Shown: positions 1 to 8,204, numbered from the stretch's first letter. The stretch is DNA of 30,311 nt from Betaproteobacteria bacterium (GCA_029883965.1 JAOUIN010000005.1:1-30311), one strand, 5' to 3'. Notes: generated from the sequence alone by a model not told the origin. Numbers and translations are program-made.

Positions 1-3000
1 TTACCACGACCCGCTGCCCAGTCTGTTTTCCTTCAACTCGCCGCTGGGCGCGTGCGACACCTGCCGCGGTTTCGGCCGCGTGATCGGCATCGACTACGGG
101 CTGGTGATTCCCGACGAATCGAAATCCCTGCGCGACGGCGCAGTCAAACCCTGGCAGACGCCGTCAAACAAGGAATGCCAGGATGATCTGATCAATTACG
201 CGAAAAAACGCGGCATTCCGATTGACACACCGTGGCGCGAACTCCCGGCAAAGCACAAACGCTGGGTACTCGACGGCGAACCGGAATGGGTGAGCTGGCG
301 CAAATCATGGCCGGGCGTATGGTACGGCGCAGCGCGGTTTTTCAAGTGGCTCGAAACCAAGTCCTACAAGATGCATGTGCGCGTGCTGCTGTCCAAGTAC
401 CGCGCTTACACGGAATGCGCGGCCTGCGGCGGCGCACGGCTGAAGACCGATGCGCTGCTGTGGCGCGTGGGCACCACTGAAAATGCCAATGCGGCAATGG
501 GCCAGCGGCCGCGCTTCAAGCCCGAGGGTGTGGCCTGCAGTGACGCCCAACTCGCCGCATTGCCGGGCCTGACCCTGCACGACATCGTGTTGCTGCCGCT
601 GGAACGCACCAAACTGTTGTTCGATGCACTGGAACTGCCGCAGCCGCTCGATGAAGCCACCGACATGCTGGTCGGCGAGATCCGCACGCGGCTCGACTAC
701 CTGAACCAGGTGGGCTTGGGTTATCTGACGCTGGACCGGCAGTCGCGCACGCTGTCCGGCGGCGAAGTGCAGCGGATCAATCTCACAACCGCGCTCGGCA
801 CGTCCCTGGTGAACACGCTGTTCGTGCTCGACGAACCGTCGATCGGCCTGCATCCGCGCGACATGGGCCGTGTCATCGGCGTGATGCACAAGCTGCGCGA
901 TGCCGGCAACTCGCTGGTCGTGGTCGAACACGACCCGCAGGTCATGCTTGCGGCCGACCGCCTGCTCGACATCGGGCCGGGACCGGGCACCCGCGGCGGC
1001 GAAATCGTCGGTTTCGATTCTCCGGCGCGCATCATGCAGACGAAGGATTCGATCACCGGGCGTTATCTGTCGGGCGAATTGCACGCCGCCGGAGCCGGCA
1101 CCCCGCGCGCCGTGACGAAGAACACGCGGCGCATCTGGCTGCGCGGCGCGACCGAGCACAATCTGAAAAACATCGACGTCGAGTTTCCGCTGGGGCGTCT
1201 GACCTGCGTGACCGGCGTCTCGGGCTCGGGCAAATCGACGCTGGTGCAGGATGTGCTTTACGCGGCGTTGCGCAAGGCACACGGCAAGCCGACCGAGGCC
1301 CCCGGCCGGCACGAGTCACTCTACGGCGCCGGCGATATCAATGACGTGGTGATGGTCGACCAGTCGTCGATCGGCCGCACCACGCGCTCGAATCCGGCAA
1401 GCTACGTCGGCGCCTTCGATGCGGTACGCAGCCGTTACGCCAGTTCGCCGCTGGCACAGTCGCGCGGGTACACCGCGGGCACTTTCAGTTTCAATTCCGG
1501 CACCGGCCGCTGCCCGACCTGCAGCGGCAACGGCTTTGAGCATGTGGAAATGCAGTTCCTGTCCGACGTATACCTGCGCTGTCCGGACTGCGACGGCCGA
1601 CGCTACCGCGCCGAGGTCCTCGAGATCACGTTCGAAGGCAAATCGATCGCCGACGTGCTTGATCTGACCGTGGCCGACGCACTGGCATTTTTCAACCATG
1701 CGCCGGATATCGCCCGTGCGCTGCAACCGCTGGTCGATGTCGGCCTGGATTACCTCAAGCTCGGCCAGCCGGTGCCGACGTTGTCGGGCGGCGAAGCACA
1801 ACGGCTGAAGCTTGCGGGTTTTCTGGCCGCTGCCGCGAACAGGGGCCGCAATGCCGTCGGCGACAGCAACACGCTGTTCCTGTTCGACGAGCCCACGACC
1901 GGCCTGCATTTTGACGACGTGCGCAAACTGCTGGGGGCATTCCGGAAACTGATTGCCGCCGGCCACTCGCTGATCGTCATCGAACACAACCTCGATGTCA
2001 TCCGCGCCGCCGACTGGATCATCGACCTCGGGCCCGAAGGGGGCGATGCCGGCGGCAAGGTGATGTGCTGCGGCACGCCGGATCTGGTGGCAGCGCATGA
2101 GGAGTCACATACCGGCAGGGCATTGCGCGAATATGCCGCGGCGCTGGGCCGGCCGCTGGCCGCACCCAAGTCATTGCCAGCACCGGCCAAACCCGCCGAA
2201 GTCATCAGCGTCAGCCACGCGCGCGAGCACAACCTGAAAAACATCAGCGTCGACATTCCGCGCGGGAAGTTCACTGTGGTCACGGGCGTCTCCGGCAGCG
2301 GCAAATCGACGCTGGCGTTTGACATCGTGTTTGCCGAAGGCCAGCGCCGGTATCTCGAATCGCTGAATGCCTATGCGCGCCAGTTCGTGCAAGCCGCAGC
2401 GCGGCCGGATGTCGATGCGATCTACGGCATACCGCCGACGGTGGCAATCGAGCAGCGCACCAGCCGCGGCGGGCGTCGCAGCACCGTCGCGACGCTGACC
2501 GAGATTTACCATTTCCTGCGCCTGCTCTACGTCAAACTCGGCACGCAGTACTGCCCGGACTGCGACGTCGCCATCGAGCCGCAGCGTATCGATCAGGTTG
2601 CCGCGCGCATCATGAAGCAATATCGCAACCAGCGCATCGGCCTGCTGGCGCCGCTGGTGGTCAACCGCAAGGGTTATTACACTGACCTCGCCAAGTGGGC
2701 CGCGGGCAAGGGCCACACCCACCTCAGGGTCGACGGCGAATTCATTCCGACCTCGCCGTGGCCGCGGCTAGCGCGGTTCAGGGAACACTCGATCGAACTG
2801 CCGGTGGCCGACATTCGCGTGACGCCGGAGAACGAAGCCACGCTGCGCGCCGGACTGGCTACAGCCCTGGAACACGGCAAAGGCATCGTGCAGGTGCTGG
2901 GCGGCCTCGATACGCTGGCGGATGCAATGGCGAAGAAGGACGCCCGCCGCCTCCGGCTGACCGAAGTAGCATATTCGGTGAAGCGCGCCTGCCCGTCATG

Positions 3001-4864
3001 CAACCGGAGTTTTCCGGAGCTCGATCCGCGGCTGTTCTCATACAATTCCAAACACGGCTGGTGCGCGACCTGCTTCGGCACCGGACTGTCATTGGAACGC
3101 GTGGAATGGGATGAAGAACGCGAGAAAACCGGCACCGAGGAGCATGTGCTGGATTCATGGCTGAACTGGCTGGAAGTCGATGAGCCGTGTCCGGACTGCA
3201 CCGGCCAGCGGTTGAATCCGACCGCGCTGGCGGTACGTTACCGCAAGCGGTCAATTGCACAACTCGCCGCAATGCCGGTAACGAAACTCGCAGCAGAATT
3301 TAAATCGGTATCGTTCAGCGGCCGCGAAGCCGCGATTGCACGTGACATCGTCGCGGAAATCCGCAGCAGGCTGTCGTTTCTTGATGAAGTAGGCCTCGGT
3401 TATCTCGCACTCGACCGCGCAGCACCCACGCTGTCCGGTGGTGAAGCCCAGCGCATCCGCCTTGCCGCGCAGCTGGGCTCCAACCTGCGCGGCGTCGCCT
3501 ACATCCTCGATGAACCGACGATCGGTCTGCATCCGCGCGACAACCGCATCCTGCTCGACACCCTGGCGAAGCTGCAGACCAAGGGCAATACCCTGATCGT
3601 GGTTGAGCACGACGAAGACACCATCCGTCGCGCCGATCATGTGATTGATCTCGGACCGGGGGCGGGACGGCTCGGCGGCGAAGTCGTTGCTGCCGGCACA
3701 GCCGCGCAATTGCAAAAGAATCCGCAATCGGTGACCGGACGTTTTCTGGCGCAGCCGTTACGGCATCCGCTGCATCCGGCGCGCAGCGTCGATCGCAAAA
3801 CGCCGGCGCTGCAAATCCGCAACGCCCGGCTGCACAACCTGCAAGGCATGCATGCGCGCGTACCGCTGGGACGATTGACAGTGATTACCGGCGTGTCGGG
3901 CTCGGGCAAGTCGACACTGGCGCGCGATGTGCTGCATGCGAATCTGGTTCGCCTCGTCGGCGGCGAATCAAAAACATCAATAAAAACAATAGGTTGTGAG
4001 GACATTGTCGGGTGGCAGGCCGTGGGCCGCGTACTCGAGGTCGACCAGACACCGATCGGCAAGACGCCGCGCTCGTGCCCCGCGACTTATGTCGGCTTCT
4101 GGGACACGATCCGCCGCCTGTATGCCGAGGCGCCGGAGGCGCGCATGCGCGGCTACACCGCCAGCCGGTTTTCGTTCAACACCAAAGGCGGCCGTTGCGA
4201 GGCCTGCGAAGGTCAGGGCGTGCAGAAGATCGAGATGAGTTTCCTGCCCGATGTGAAAGTGCCGTGCGACGTGTGCCGCGGTGCGCGCTTCGATGCCGAG
4301 ACCCTGGCGGTGCGCTTCAAGGACAAATCGATCGGCGATGTGCTGGCGCTGTCGGTGGACGAAGCCGTCGATTTCTTTGCCGCGCATTCCGGCATTCACC
4401 ACGCACTGCGGCTGCTGCAGGACGTCGGCCTCGGTTACCTGACGCTGGGTCAGCAAAGCCCGACGCTGTCGGGTGGCGAAGCCCAGCGCATCAAGCTGGT
4501 GACCGAGCTCGCGAAAGTGCGCGTCGACGGTGACGATGCCGGCGCGCGGCCGGGCCGCGCCGGCGCACAGAAACACACGCTCTACGTGCTCGACGAGCCG
4601 ACGGTGGGGCTGCACATGGCCGACGTCGAAAAGCTGATCCACGTGCTGCATCGTCTGGTCGACGCGGGCAATTCGGTGGTGGTGATCGAGCACAACCTCG
4701 ACGTGATGGCCGAAGCCGATTGGATCATCGACCTCGGTCCCGAAGGCGGCAACGGCGGCGGACGCATCGTTGCCGAAGGTGCGCCGGCGCAGATCGTCAC
4801 AAAATCTGCACGCTCGCACACCGCACGTATCCTCGGCGAATTCCTGCGCGAACGCAGCAAATAA
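1..4864 (+). CDS. uvrA: Tandem-duplicated excinuclease ABC subunit A (UvrA), 5' end cut by window
   Basis: UvrA recognises DNA damage in nucleotide excision repair and loads UvrB. The frame is open from base 2, so the true start lies outside the window; about 1620 residues are visible. Four ABC ATPase halves can be read. Half 1 has signature LSGGEVQRI (about nt 750-780) and Walker B LFVLDEPSIGLHPRD. Half 2 has Walker A GVSGSGKST (about nt 1215) and LSGGEAQRLKL. A second complete UvrA unit begins near nt 2195 with its own Walker A (about nt 2285), signature LSGGEAQRIRL and DEPTIGLHPRD. Half 4 has Walker A near nt 3892 and LSGGEAQRIKL. Zinc-finger CxxC pairs occur in both units (for example CPTC...CPDC and CEAC...CDVC). 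A standard UvrA is about 940 residues, so this is two UvrA units in one chain, a form I know from betaproteobacteria. A separate normal uvrA probably exists elsewhere (inference). The gene ends 10 bp from the convergent neighbour. Confidence 0.95.
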   Translation, partial: YHDPLPSLFSFNSPLGACDTCRGFGRVIGIDYGLVIPDESKSLRDGAVKPWQTPSNKECQDDLINYAKKRGIPIDTPWRELPAKHKRWVLDGEPEWVSWRKSWPGVWYGAARFFKWLETKSYKMHVRVLLSKYRAYTECAACGGARLKTDALLWRVGTTENANAAMGQRPRFKPEGVACSDAQLAALPGLTLHDIVLLPLERTKLLFDALELPQPLDEATDMLVGEIRTRLDYLNQVGLGYLTLDRQSRTLSGGEVQRINLTTALGTSLVNTLFVLDEPSIGLHPRDMGRVIGVMHKLRDAGNSLVVVEHDPQVMLAADRLLDIGPGPGTRGGEIVGFDSPARIMQTKDSITGRYLSGELHAAGAGTPRAVTKNTRRIWLRGATEHNLKNIDVEFPLGRLTCVTGVSGSGKSTLVQDVLYAALRKAHGKPTEAPGRHESLYGAGDINDVVMVDQSSIGRTTRSNPASYVGAFDAVRSRYASSPLAQSRGYTAGTFSFNSGTGRCPTCSGNGFEHVEMQFLSDVYLRCPDCDGRRYRAEVLEITFEGKSIADVLDLTVADALAFFNHAPDIARALQPLVDVGLDYLKLGQPVPTLSGGEAQRLKLAGFLAAAANRGRNAVGDSNTLFLFDEPTTGLHFDDVRKLLGAFRKLIAAGHSLIVIEHNLDVIRAADWIIDLGPEGGDAGGKVMCCGTPDLVAAHEESHTGRALREYAAALGRPLAAPKSLPAPAKPAEVISVSHAREHNLKNISVDIPRGKFTVVTGVSGSGKSTLAFDIVFAEGQRRYLESLNAYARQFVQAAARPDVDAIYGIPPTVAIEQRTSRGGRRSTVATLTEIYHFLRLLYVKLGTQYCPDCDVAIEPQRIDQVAARIMKQYRNQRIGLLAPLVVNRKGYYTDLAKWAAGKGHTHLRVDGEFIPTSPWPRLARFREHSIELPVADIRVTPENEATLRAGLATALEHGKGIVQVLGGLDTLADAMAKKDARRLRLTEVAYSVKRACPSCNRSFPELDPRLFSYNSKHGWCATCFGTGLSLERVEWDEEREKTGTEEHVLDSWLNWLEVDEPCPDCTGQRLNPTALAVRYRKRSIAQLAAMPVTKLAAEFKSVSFSGREAAIARDIVAEIRSRLSFLDEVGLGYLALDRAAPTLSGGEAQRIRLAAQLGSNLRGVAYILDEPTIGLHPRDNRILLDTLAKLQTKGNTLIVVEHDEDTIRRADHVIDLGPGAGRLGGEVVAAGTAAQLQKNPQSVTGRFLAQPLRHPLHPARSVDRKTPALQIRNARLHNLQGMHARVPLGRLTVITGVSGSGKSTLARDVLHANLVRLVGGESKTSIKTIGCEDIVGWQAVGRVLEVDQTPIGKTPRSCPATYVGFWDTIRRLYAEAPEARMRGYTASRFSFNTKGGRCEACEGQGVQKIEMSFLPDVKVPCDVCRGARFDAETLAVRFKDKSIGDVLALSVDEAVDFFAAHSGIHHALRLLQDVGLGYLTLGQQSPTLSGGEAQRIKLVTELAKVRVDGDDAGARPGRAGAQKHTLYVLDEPTVGLHMADVEKLIHVLHRLVDAGNSVVVIEHNLDVMAEADWIIDLGPEGGNGGGRIVAEGAPAQIVTKSARSHTARILGEFLRERSK

Positions 4865-4874
4865 CGCGACCGCC

Positions 4875-5468
4875 TCAACCTTTGTGCTTGCCCACGTTCC
4901 AGCCGCGTTTGGCCAGATGTTTTTCGCCGACCTCGACCGGCTCCTCCTCCAGCGGCGTCGCCATCGAATCGTTCCAGCGGTTCATAAATCCGAACATTGA
5001 AATCACACCGAGGATTTCAACGATCTGGCCCTCATTCCAGTGCTGCTTCATGCGCGCGAAGAGTTCGTCGCTCACGTCATTCGGCTGGGAGGCCGCAGCA
5101 ATCGAAAAATCCAGCGCAACGCGCTCGGCCTCGGAATACAGCGGACTGGACCGGTATTCCCAGATGGCATCGAATTTCTTTTCGTCTATGCCCAGCCGGA
5201 GCGCCGCCCCGGCAGTGTGGGCCATTCAATAATGGCACCCGTGGGCCTTGCTGGCGACATAGGCCAGCAGACGTTTGAATGGCACCGTGACTTCGCCCTG
5301 CGGATCCCAGACCGCGGAAGCCAGTCCTGCAAGCGCTTTTACAAGCTTGGGCTTGCGCTGCATGATCAACACGCTGTTGGGCACGAATCCCAGCGATTTT
5401 TCGTAGGCTTTCCACGAATCCGCCAATTCGGGAACGGCGTTCAGTGGCAGGGCGTCAAGTCGGGCCAT
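4875..5468 (-). CDS. AhpD-like / carboxymuconolactone decarboxylase family protein, candidate selenoprotein (in-frame TGA = residue 81)
   Basis: One continuous frame of 198 codons is interrupted only by TGA at 5228-5226. The 80 residues before and 116 after are in the same frame and both match one CMD/AhpD-like peroxidase-related domain. The motif across the TGA reads GCHY-(TGA)-MAHTAG. Family members carry CxxC followed by His here, so the TGA replaces the second, resolving/catalytic Cys and gives Cys78-His-Tyr-Sec81-Met-Ala-His84. The downstream half keeps the family pattern IWEYRSSPLYSEAERVALDF and FGFMNRWNDSMAT. The start ATG at 5468 has a GAGGAAA Shine-Dalgarno. A hairpin fitting a bacterial SECIS begins directly after the TGA (separate entry). 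AhpD-like CxxU selenoproteins have been predicted in marine metagenomes, so Sec is plausible for the family. Likely role: thiol-dependent (hydro)peroxide reduction in the cytoplasm. Alternatives: a nonsense mutation or base error (TGC/TGT to TGA), giving a pseudogene, or re-initiation at the ATG directly after TGA. No sel genes are in the window. Confidence 0.75.
5188..5228 (-). promoter_or_regulatory. Candidate bacterial SECIS element directly after the in-frame UGA
   Basis: Reading the mRNA (minus strand), UGA at 5228-5226 is followed by a two-part hairpin. Lower stem: AUG(G)CCCA at 5225-5218, with one bulged G, pairs with UGGGCAU at 5194-5188 (7 bp). A 5'-side bulge CACU (5217-5214) follows. 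Upper stem: GCCGGGG (5213-5207) pairs with CUCCGGC (5201-5195), 7 bp including one G-U. The apical loop is CGGCG (5206-5202). The loop starts 19 nt after the UGA and has a G among its first two bases, as I recall the bacterial SECIS rules (spacing about 16-37 nt). The overall size of about 40 nt resembles the fdhF element. The pairing is read by eye; SelB binding is inferred. Confidence 0.6.
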
Positions 5469-5492
5469 GTCATTTCCTCAATAGATAGAGCT

Positions 5493-5551
5493 CTGATTAT
5501 AGCGCCCGCGGCTTTACGGAATTCCCCGCAAATGACGCGGTCTATAATCAG
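5493..5551. promoter_or_regulatory. Divergent promoter region with two TATAAT boxes in a 10-bp inverted repeat
   Basis: The 112-bp gap between the candidate selenoprotein gene (minus) and the META lipoprotein gene (plus) contains CTGATTATAG at 5493-5502 and its exact reverse complement CTATAATCAG at 5542-5551. Each arm contains a perfect -10 hexamer TATAAT: minus strand at 5501-5496 and plus strand at 5543-5548, each pointing toward its own gene. I could not find a good -35 for either at 16-18 bp spacing, so an activator or an extended contact may be needed, or the arms may be an operator overlapping both -10 boxes. Confidence 0.5.
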
Positions 5552-5580
5552 GTTCCTGCCGCAACACCAATCGATACGAC

Positions 5581-6033
5581 ATGATGCCGATCAAATTTCT
5601 GCAACGTATTTGCGCCGCTTTTACGGTGCTTGTCATAGCCTCCTGCGCAACCGTGGACAAACCGATCCCGTTGCCCACGGGCCACTGGGAGATGACGAGC
5701 TCCAGTTTCATCGACATCGGCCGTATGCCCGGATTGCCGCGCGCCACGCTGAAGTTCGACGACGGCCGCGTGTCGGCCTTTGGCGGCTGCAATACTGCGA
5801 ATGCGGAAGTGCGCTCCGTAGATGGCAGGATGCAGGTCGGAATGCTCGCGACGACGCGACGCGCCTGTCCGGAGCCCGCCGGCGCCTTTGAGTCCCGGCT
5901 GTTCAAACTGTTGCGCGATCAGCCCTATTTCCGCATCGACGACGGCTTGCTGATCCTCGCCGCAGGCGAGCACAGCGCCCGGTTCCGTCGCGTTGGCGAA
6001 AAAAGTCCCGCTGCCGGGAAACCACCTGCATGA
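5581..6033 (+). CDS. META-domain (HslJ-like) lipoprotein
   Basis: A 150-residue protein with a short basic N-terminus, a hydrophobic segment and a lipobox-like IASC ending at Cys22, consistent with a lipoprotein signal peptide. The rest matches the META domain found in HslJ-type envelope proteins: an early Trp (GHWEM), then P-x-L-x-FDDGRVSAFGGCNTAN with the characteristic GGCN, and later an ACP and ILAAGE segment. The molecular function of META domains is not well defined; HslJ is linked to heat and novobiocin tolerance in E. coli. The stop overlaps the start of the pirin gene by four bases (ATGA), so the two are probably translationally coupled. A TATAAT box lies 33 bp upstream. Confidence 0.8.
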   Translation: MMPIKFLQRICAAFTVLVIASCATVDKPIPLPTGHWEMTSSSFIDIGRMPGLPRATLKFDDGRVSAFGGCNTANAEVRSVDGRMQVGMLATTRRACPEPAGAFESRLFKLLRDQPYFRIDDGLLILAAGEHSARFRRVGEKSPAAGKPPA

Positions 6034-6890
6034 TCCACCAGACGCTCAAAGCACATACCAAGAATCTCGGCGATGGTTTCGAGGTTCGGTGCCTGCTACC
6101 TGCAGCAACCCGGAAAATGGTCGGCCCGTTCATTTTCTTTGATCACATGGGTCCGACACGGCTTTCCCCGGGACAGGCCATCGACGTTCGGCCGCATCCG
6201 CATATCGGCCTGGCTACGGTGACCTACCTGTTTGAAGGCGCGATCATGCACCGCGACAGCCTCGGCTACGAACAGCGCATCACGCCCGGCGACGTCAACT
6301 GGATGACGGCGGGTCGTGGCATCGTGCATTCCGAGCGCAGCCCCGCGGACGAGCGCAACCAGTCGCGCGGCCTGCACGGCATTCAGACCTGGATTGCGCT
6401 GCCGCAAAAGGATGAACGCACCGACCCCGCGTTTTCCCACCACCCCAGGGCCTCGCTGCCGGTGGTGCAGTGGGCAAATGCCGAACTGCGCCTGATCGCC
6501 GGGGAATGCTGGGGACAACGCTCGCCCGTCAGAATATTCTCGCCGATGTTCTACGGCGCGATAACGGCCCAGGGACAGGCCCGATTCGAACTGCCGACCG
6601 AATACGCCGAACGTGCAATTTATGTCGTCAACGGCGAGGTCCAGGCCGCGGGTACGGCGGTGATGCCGCATACCGTCGCCGTATTCGACGCCGGAGCACA
6701 GGTAACCATCGAAACCGTCACTGCTGCACGCATCATGGTGTTCGGCGGTGCGCCAGTGGACGGTGATCGCCACATCTCGTGGAATTTTGTCGCCAGCAGC
6801 CAGGAACTGATCGAGGAGGCACGCACACGCTGGCGCAATCAGGAGTTCCCCGGGGTTCCCGGCGAAACTGAGTTTATTCCGCTGCCTTAG
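6030..6890 (+). CDS. Pirin family protein
   Basis: A 286-residue bicupin of the pirin family, the usual length. The N-terminal cupin carries the metal ligands in the expected places: His56 and His58 in the motif RPHPHIGLATVTYLFEG, and His100 and Glu102 in the motif GRGIVHSERSP. These correspond to the His56/His58/His101/Glu103 Fe site of human pirin. Bacterial pirins often show quercetin dioxygenase activity or act as redox-sensitive regulators; which applies here cannot be told from sequence. The start overlaps the stop of the upstream META lipoprotein gene (ATGA), so it is the second gene of a two-gene unit. The C-terminal cupin_C region includes LFxGAP-type residues (VFGGAPVDGDRHISWNFVAS). 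Confidence 0.93.
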   Translation: MIHQTLKAHTKNLGDGFEVRCLLPAATRKMVGPFIFFDHMGPTRLSPGQAIDVRPHPHIGLATVTYLFEGAIMHRDSLGYEQRITPGDVNWMTAGRGIVHSERSPADERNQSRGLHGIQTWIALPQKDERTDPAFSHHPRASLPVVQWANAELRLIAGECWGQRSPVRIFSPMFYGAITAQGQARFELPTEYAERAIYVVNGEVQAAGTAVMPHTVAVFDAGAQVTIETVTAARIMVFGGAPVDGDRHISWNFVASSQELIEEARTRWRNQEFPGVPGETEFIPLP

Positions 6891-6959
6891 TTTCCGGCAG
6901 CAGTAATCGGCCTGCTTACGATGCCCGGGGTCGAACACCACGCCTCATATAGCCGTCAG

Positions 6960-6973
6960 TTGATCAGGATCAA
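6960..6973. promoter_or_regulatory. FNR/ANR-type box (TTGAT-N4-ATCAA)
   Basis: The site TTGATCAGGATCAA is a perfect match to the palindromic consensus of the FNR/ANR/DNR branch of the CRP-FNR superfamily. Its centre lies about 84 bp upstream of the universal stress protein ATG at 7051. If used as a class II site at -41.5, transcription would start near 7008, leaving a leader of about 43 nt. No strong sigma-70 -10 is obvious there, as is common for activator-dependent promoters. The consensus is seen in sequence; the regulator is inferred. Confidence 0.75.
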
Positions 6974-7050
6974 GCTGCAGGTCCTTTCGCGCGGGCAGGA
7001 TGAACGCTCCGGCGCATGGATTACACGCCCGGTTTTGCCAAGGAAAATGC

Positions 7051-7485
7051 ATGCAAAGAATCCTGGTTCCATTTGACGGATCGGCAGCGGCAAAACGTGC
7101 TGTCGAACAAGTCGTGACACTGGCTGCGGCAATGACCAGCCCGCCGGAGGCCATACTGCTGACAGTGATACCGCCAGCCGGCTTCGGTGACCAATTGCGG
7201 CGCGACAAGCCCGGCGGCGGCGCGCCGAAGGAGTCTGCACTGAATAACGTCCAGCTCGCGCTAAAACTGGCCGCGGAGACGCTCGGCAAGGCCGGCGTAA
7301 AATCGCAGGAGCATATCGAAATCGGGCAGCCTGAAGAACTCATCAATCACTATGCCAACAGCTATCGCTGTGACCTGATCGTCATGGGCACCCGCGGCCT
7401 CGGCGCCGCCTCGAGTCTGCTCCTCGGATCAGTGACCAACAGGACCGTGCATCTGACGGATCTGCCGGTGATGCTGGTCAAATAG
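7051..7485 (+). CDS. Universal stress protein, UspA family (ATP-binding type)
   Basis: A 144-residue single-domain Usp. The N-terminus MQRILVPFDGS contains Asp9 of the nucleotide pocket. The C-terminal motif GTRG (113-116), nine residues, then GS (126-127) is the G-2x-G-9x-G(S/T) loop of ATP-binding Usps such as MJ0577. I chose the ATG at 7051 rather than the upstream in-frame ATG at 7000 because it has an AAGGAAA Shine-Dalgarno and gives the canonical N-terminus. A perfect FNR/ANR box lies 78 bp upstream, suggesting induction under low oxygen, as known for several Usp genes. It stands alone between the pirin and pdxH genes. Confidence 0.92.
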   Translation: MQRILVPFDGSAAAKRAVEQVVTLAAAMTSPPEAILLTVIPPAGFGDQLRRDKPGGGAPKESALNNVQLALKLAAETLGKAGVKSQEHIEIGQPEELINHYANSYRCDLIVMGTRGLGAASSLLLGSVTNRTVHLTDLPVMLVK

Positions 7486-7554
7486 CGGCAATTCAGCAGC
7501 ATCGCCGGGACTGCGCGCTAGAATAGACGCGTCGTCATTCCGGAAGGTTCTGTC

Positions 7555-8187
7555 GTGAGCATAGCTGCACTACGTCGAGAGTACAGGGGCGAAAGCCTCA
7601 ACGAGAGCGATCTCGCTGCCGATCCGTTTCGCCAGTTCCAGCATTGGTTCGACGAGGCATTGCGCGCAGAACTGCACACGCCAAACGCGATGACACTGGC
7701 AACGGTCGGGACCGACAGCACGCCATCGGCACGTATCGTGCTGCTCAAGGGCATCGATGCCGACGGTTTCGTCTTTTACACCAATTACCGCAGCCGCAAA
7801 GGGCTGGAACTCGCGGCCAACCCGCGGGCGGCGCTGGTGTTTCACTGGAGCGACCTGGAGCGCGAGGTGCGCATCGAGGGCACAGTGGACAAGATCAGCG
7901 CCGCGGAATCCGATGAGTACTTCGCCAGCCGGCCGTTGCCCAGCCGTCACGCTGCGATTGCATCACCGCAAAGCGAGGTTGTCGACAGCCGCGCCGAACT
8001 TGAGCAGAAGTTTGCCACAGCAATAGAGCATCACGGCGATGCCCCGCGCCGTCCGCCGCACTGGGGCGGCTACCGCCTCCAGCCGGTTGCGGTCGAATTC
8101 TGGCAAGGCCGGCCCAACCGCCTGCACGACCGTTTGCTGTATACGCGGGACAGCGGGCGCTGGTCCATCCGCCGGCTCGCCCCCTGA
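7555..8187 (+). CDS. pdxH: Pyridoxamine 5'-phosphate oxidase
   Basis: FMN-dependent enzyme that oxidises pyridoxamine/pyridoxine 5'-phosphate to PLP, in the cytoplasm. The 210 residues cover the whole family profile: RIVLLKGID, FYTNYRSRKGLEL, LEREVRIEG, YFASRPLPSRHAAIASPQS, then WGGYRLQPVAVEFWQG and RPNRLHDRLLY. The C-terminal RLHDR supplies the Arg and His that bind the PLP phosphate and ring. It starts with GTG at 7555, preceded by GGAAGG at a suitable distance; no better ATG exists in frame. It appears monocistronic, with a TAGAAT -10-like hexamer at 7519-7524 but no clear -35. Confidence 0.96.
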   Translation: MSIAALRREYRGESLNESDLAADPFRQFQHWFDEALRAELHTPNAMTLATVGTDSTPSARIVLLKGIDADGFVFYTNYRSRKGLELAANPRAALVFHWSDLEREVRIEGTVDKISAAESDEYFASRPLPSRHAAIASPQSEVVDSRAELEQKFATAIEHHGDAPRRPPHWGGYRLQPVAVEFWQGRPNRLHDRLLYTRDSGRWSIRRLAP

Positions 8188-8204
8188 TCCGGGCCCGGCT
8201 GCGG

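Noticed and set aside
305..1312. Long antisense ORF (335 codons) and several others opposite uvrA (for example 3977-4819, 1316-2098)
   Set aside because: They are shadows of the strong GC-biased uvrA frame; no protein family is recognisable and their composition is typical of antisense GC-rich frames.
5226..5468. Treating the 80-codon and 116-codon halves of the AhpD-like gene as two separate genes
   Set aside because: Both are in one frame and the TGA splits the active-site motif, so neither half is a complete domain. The ATG after the TGA has no proper Shine-Dalgarno of its own.
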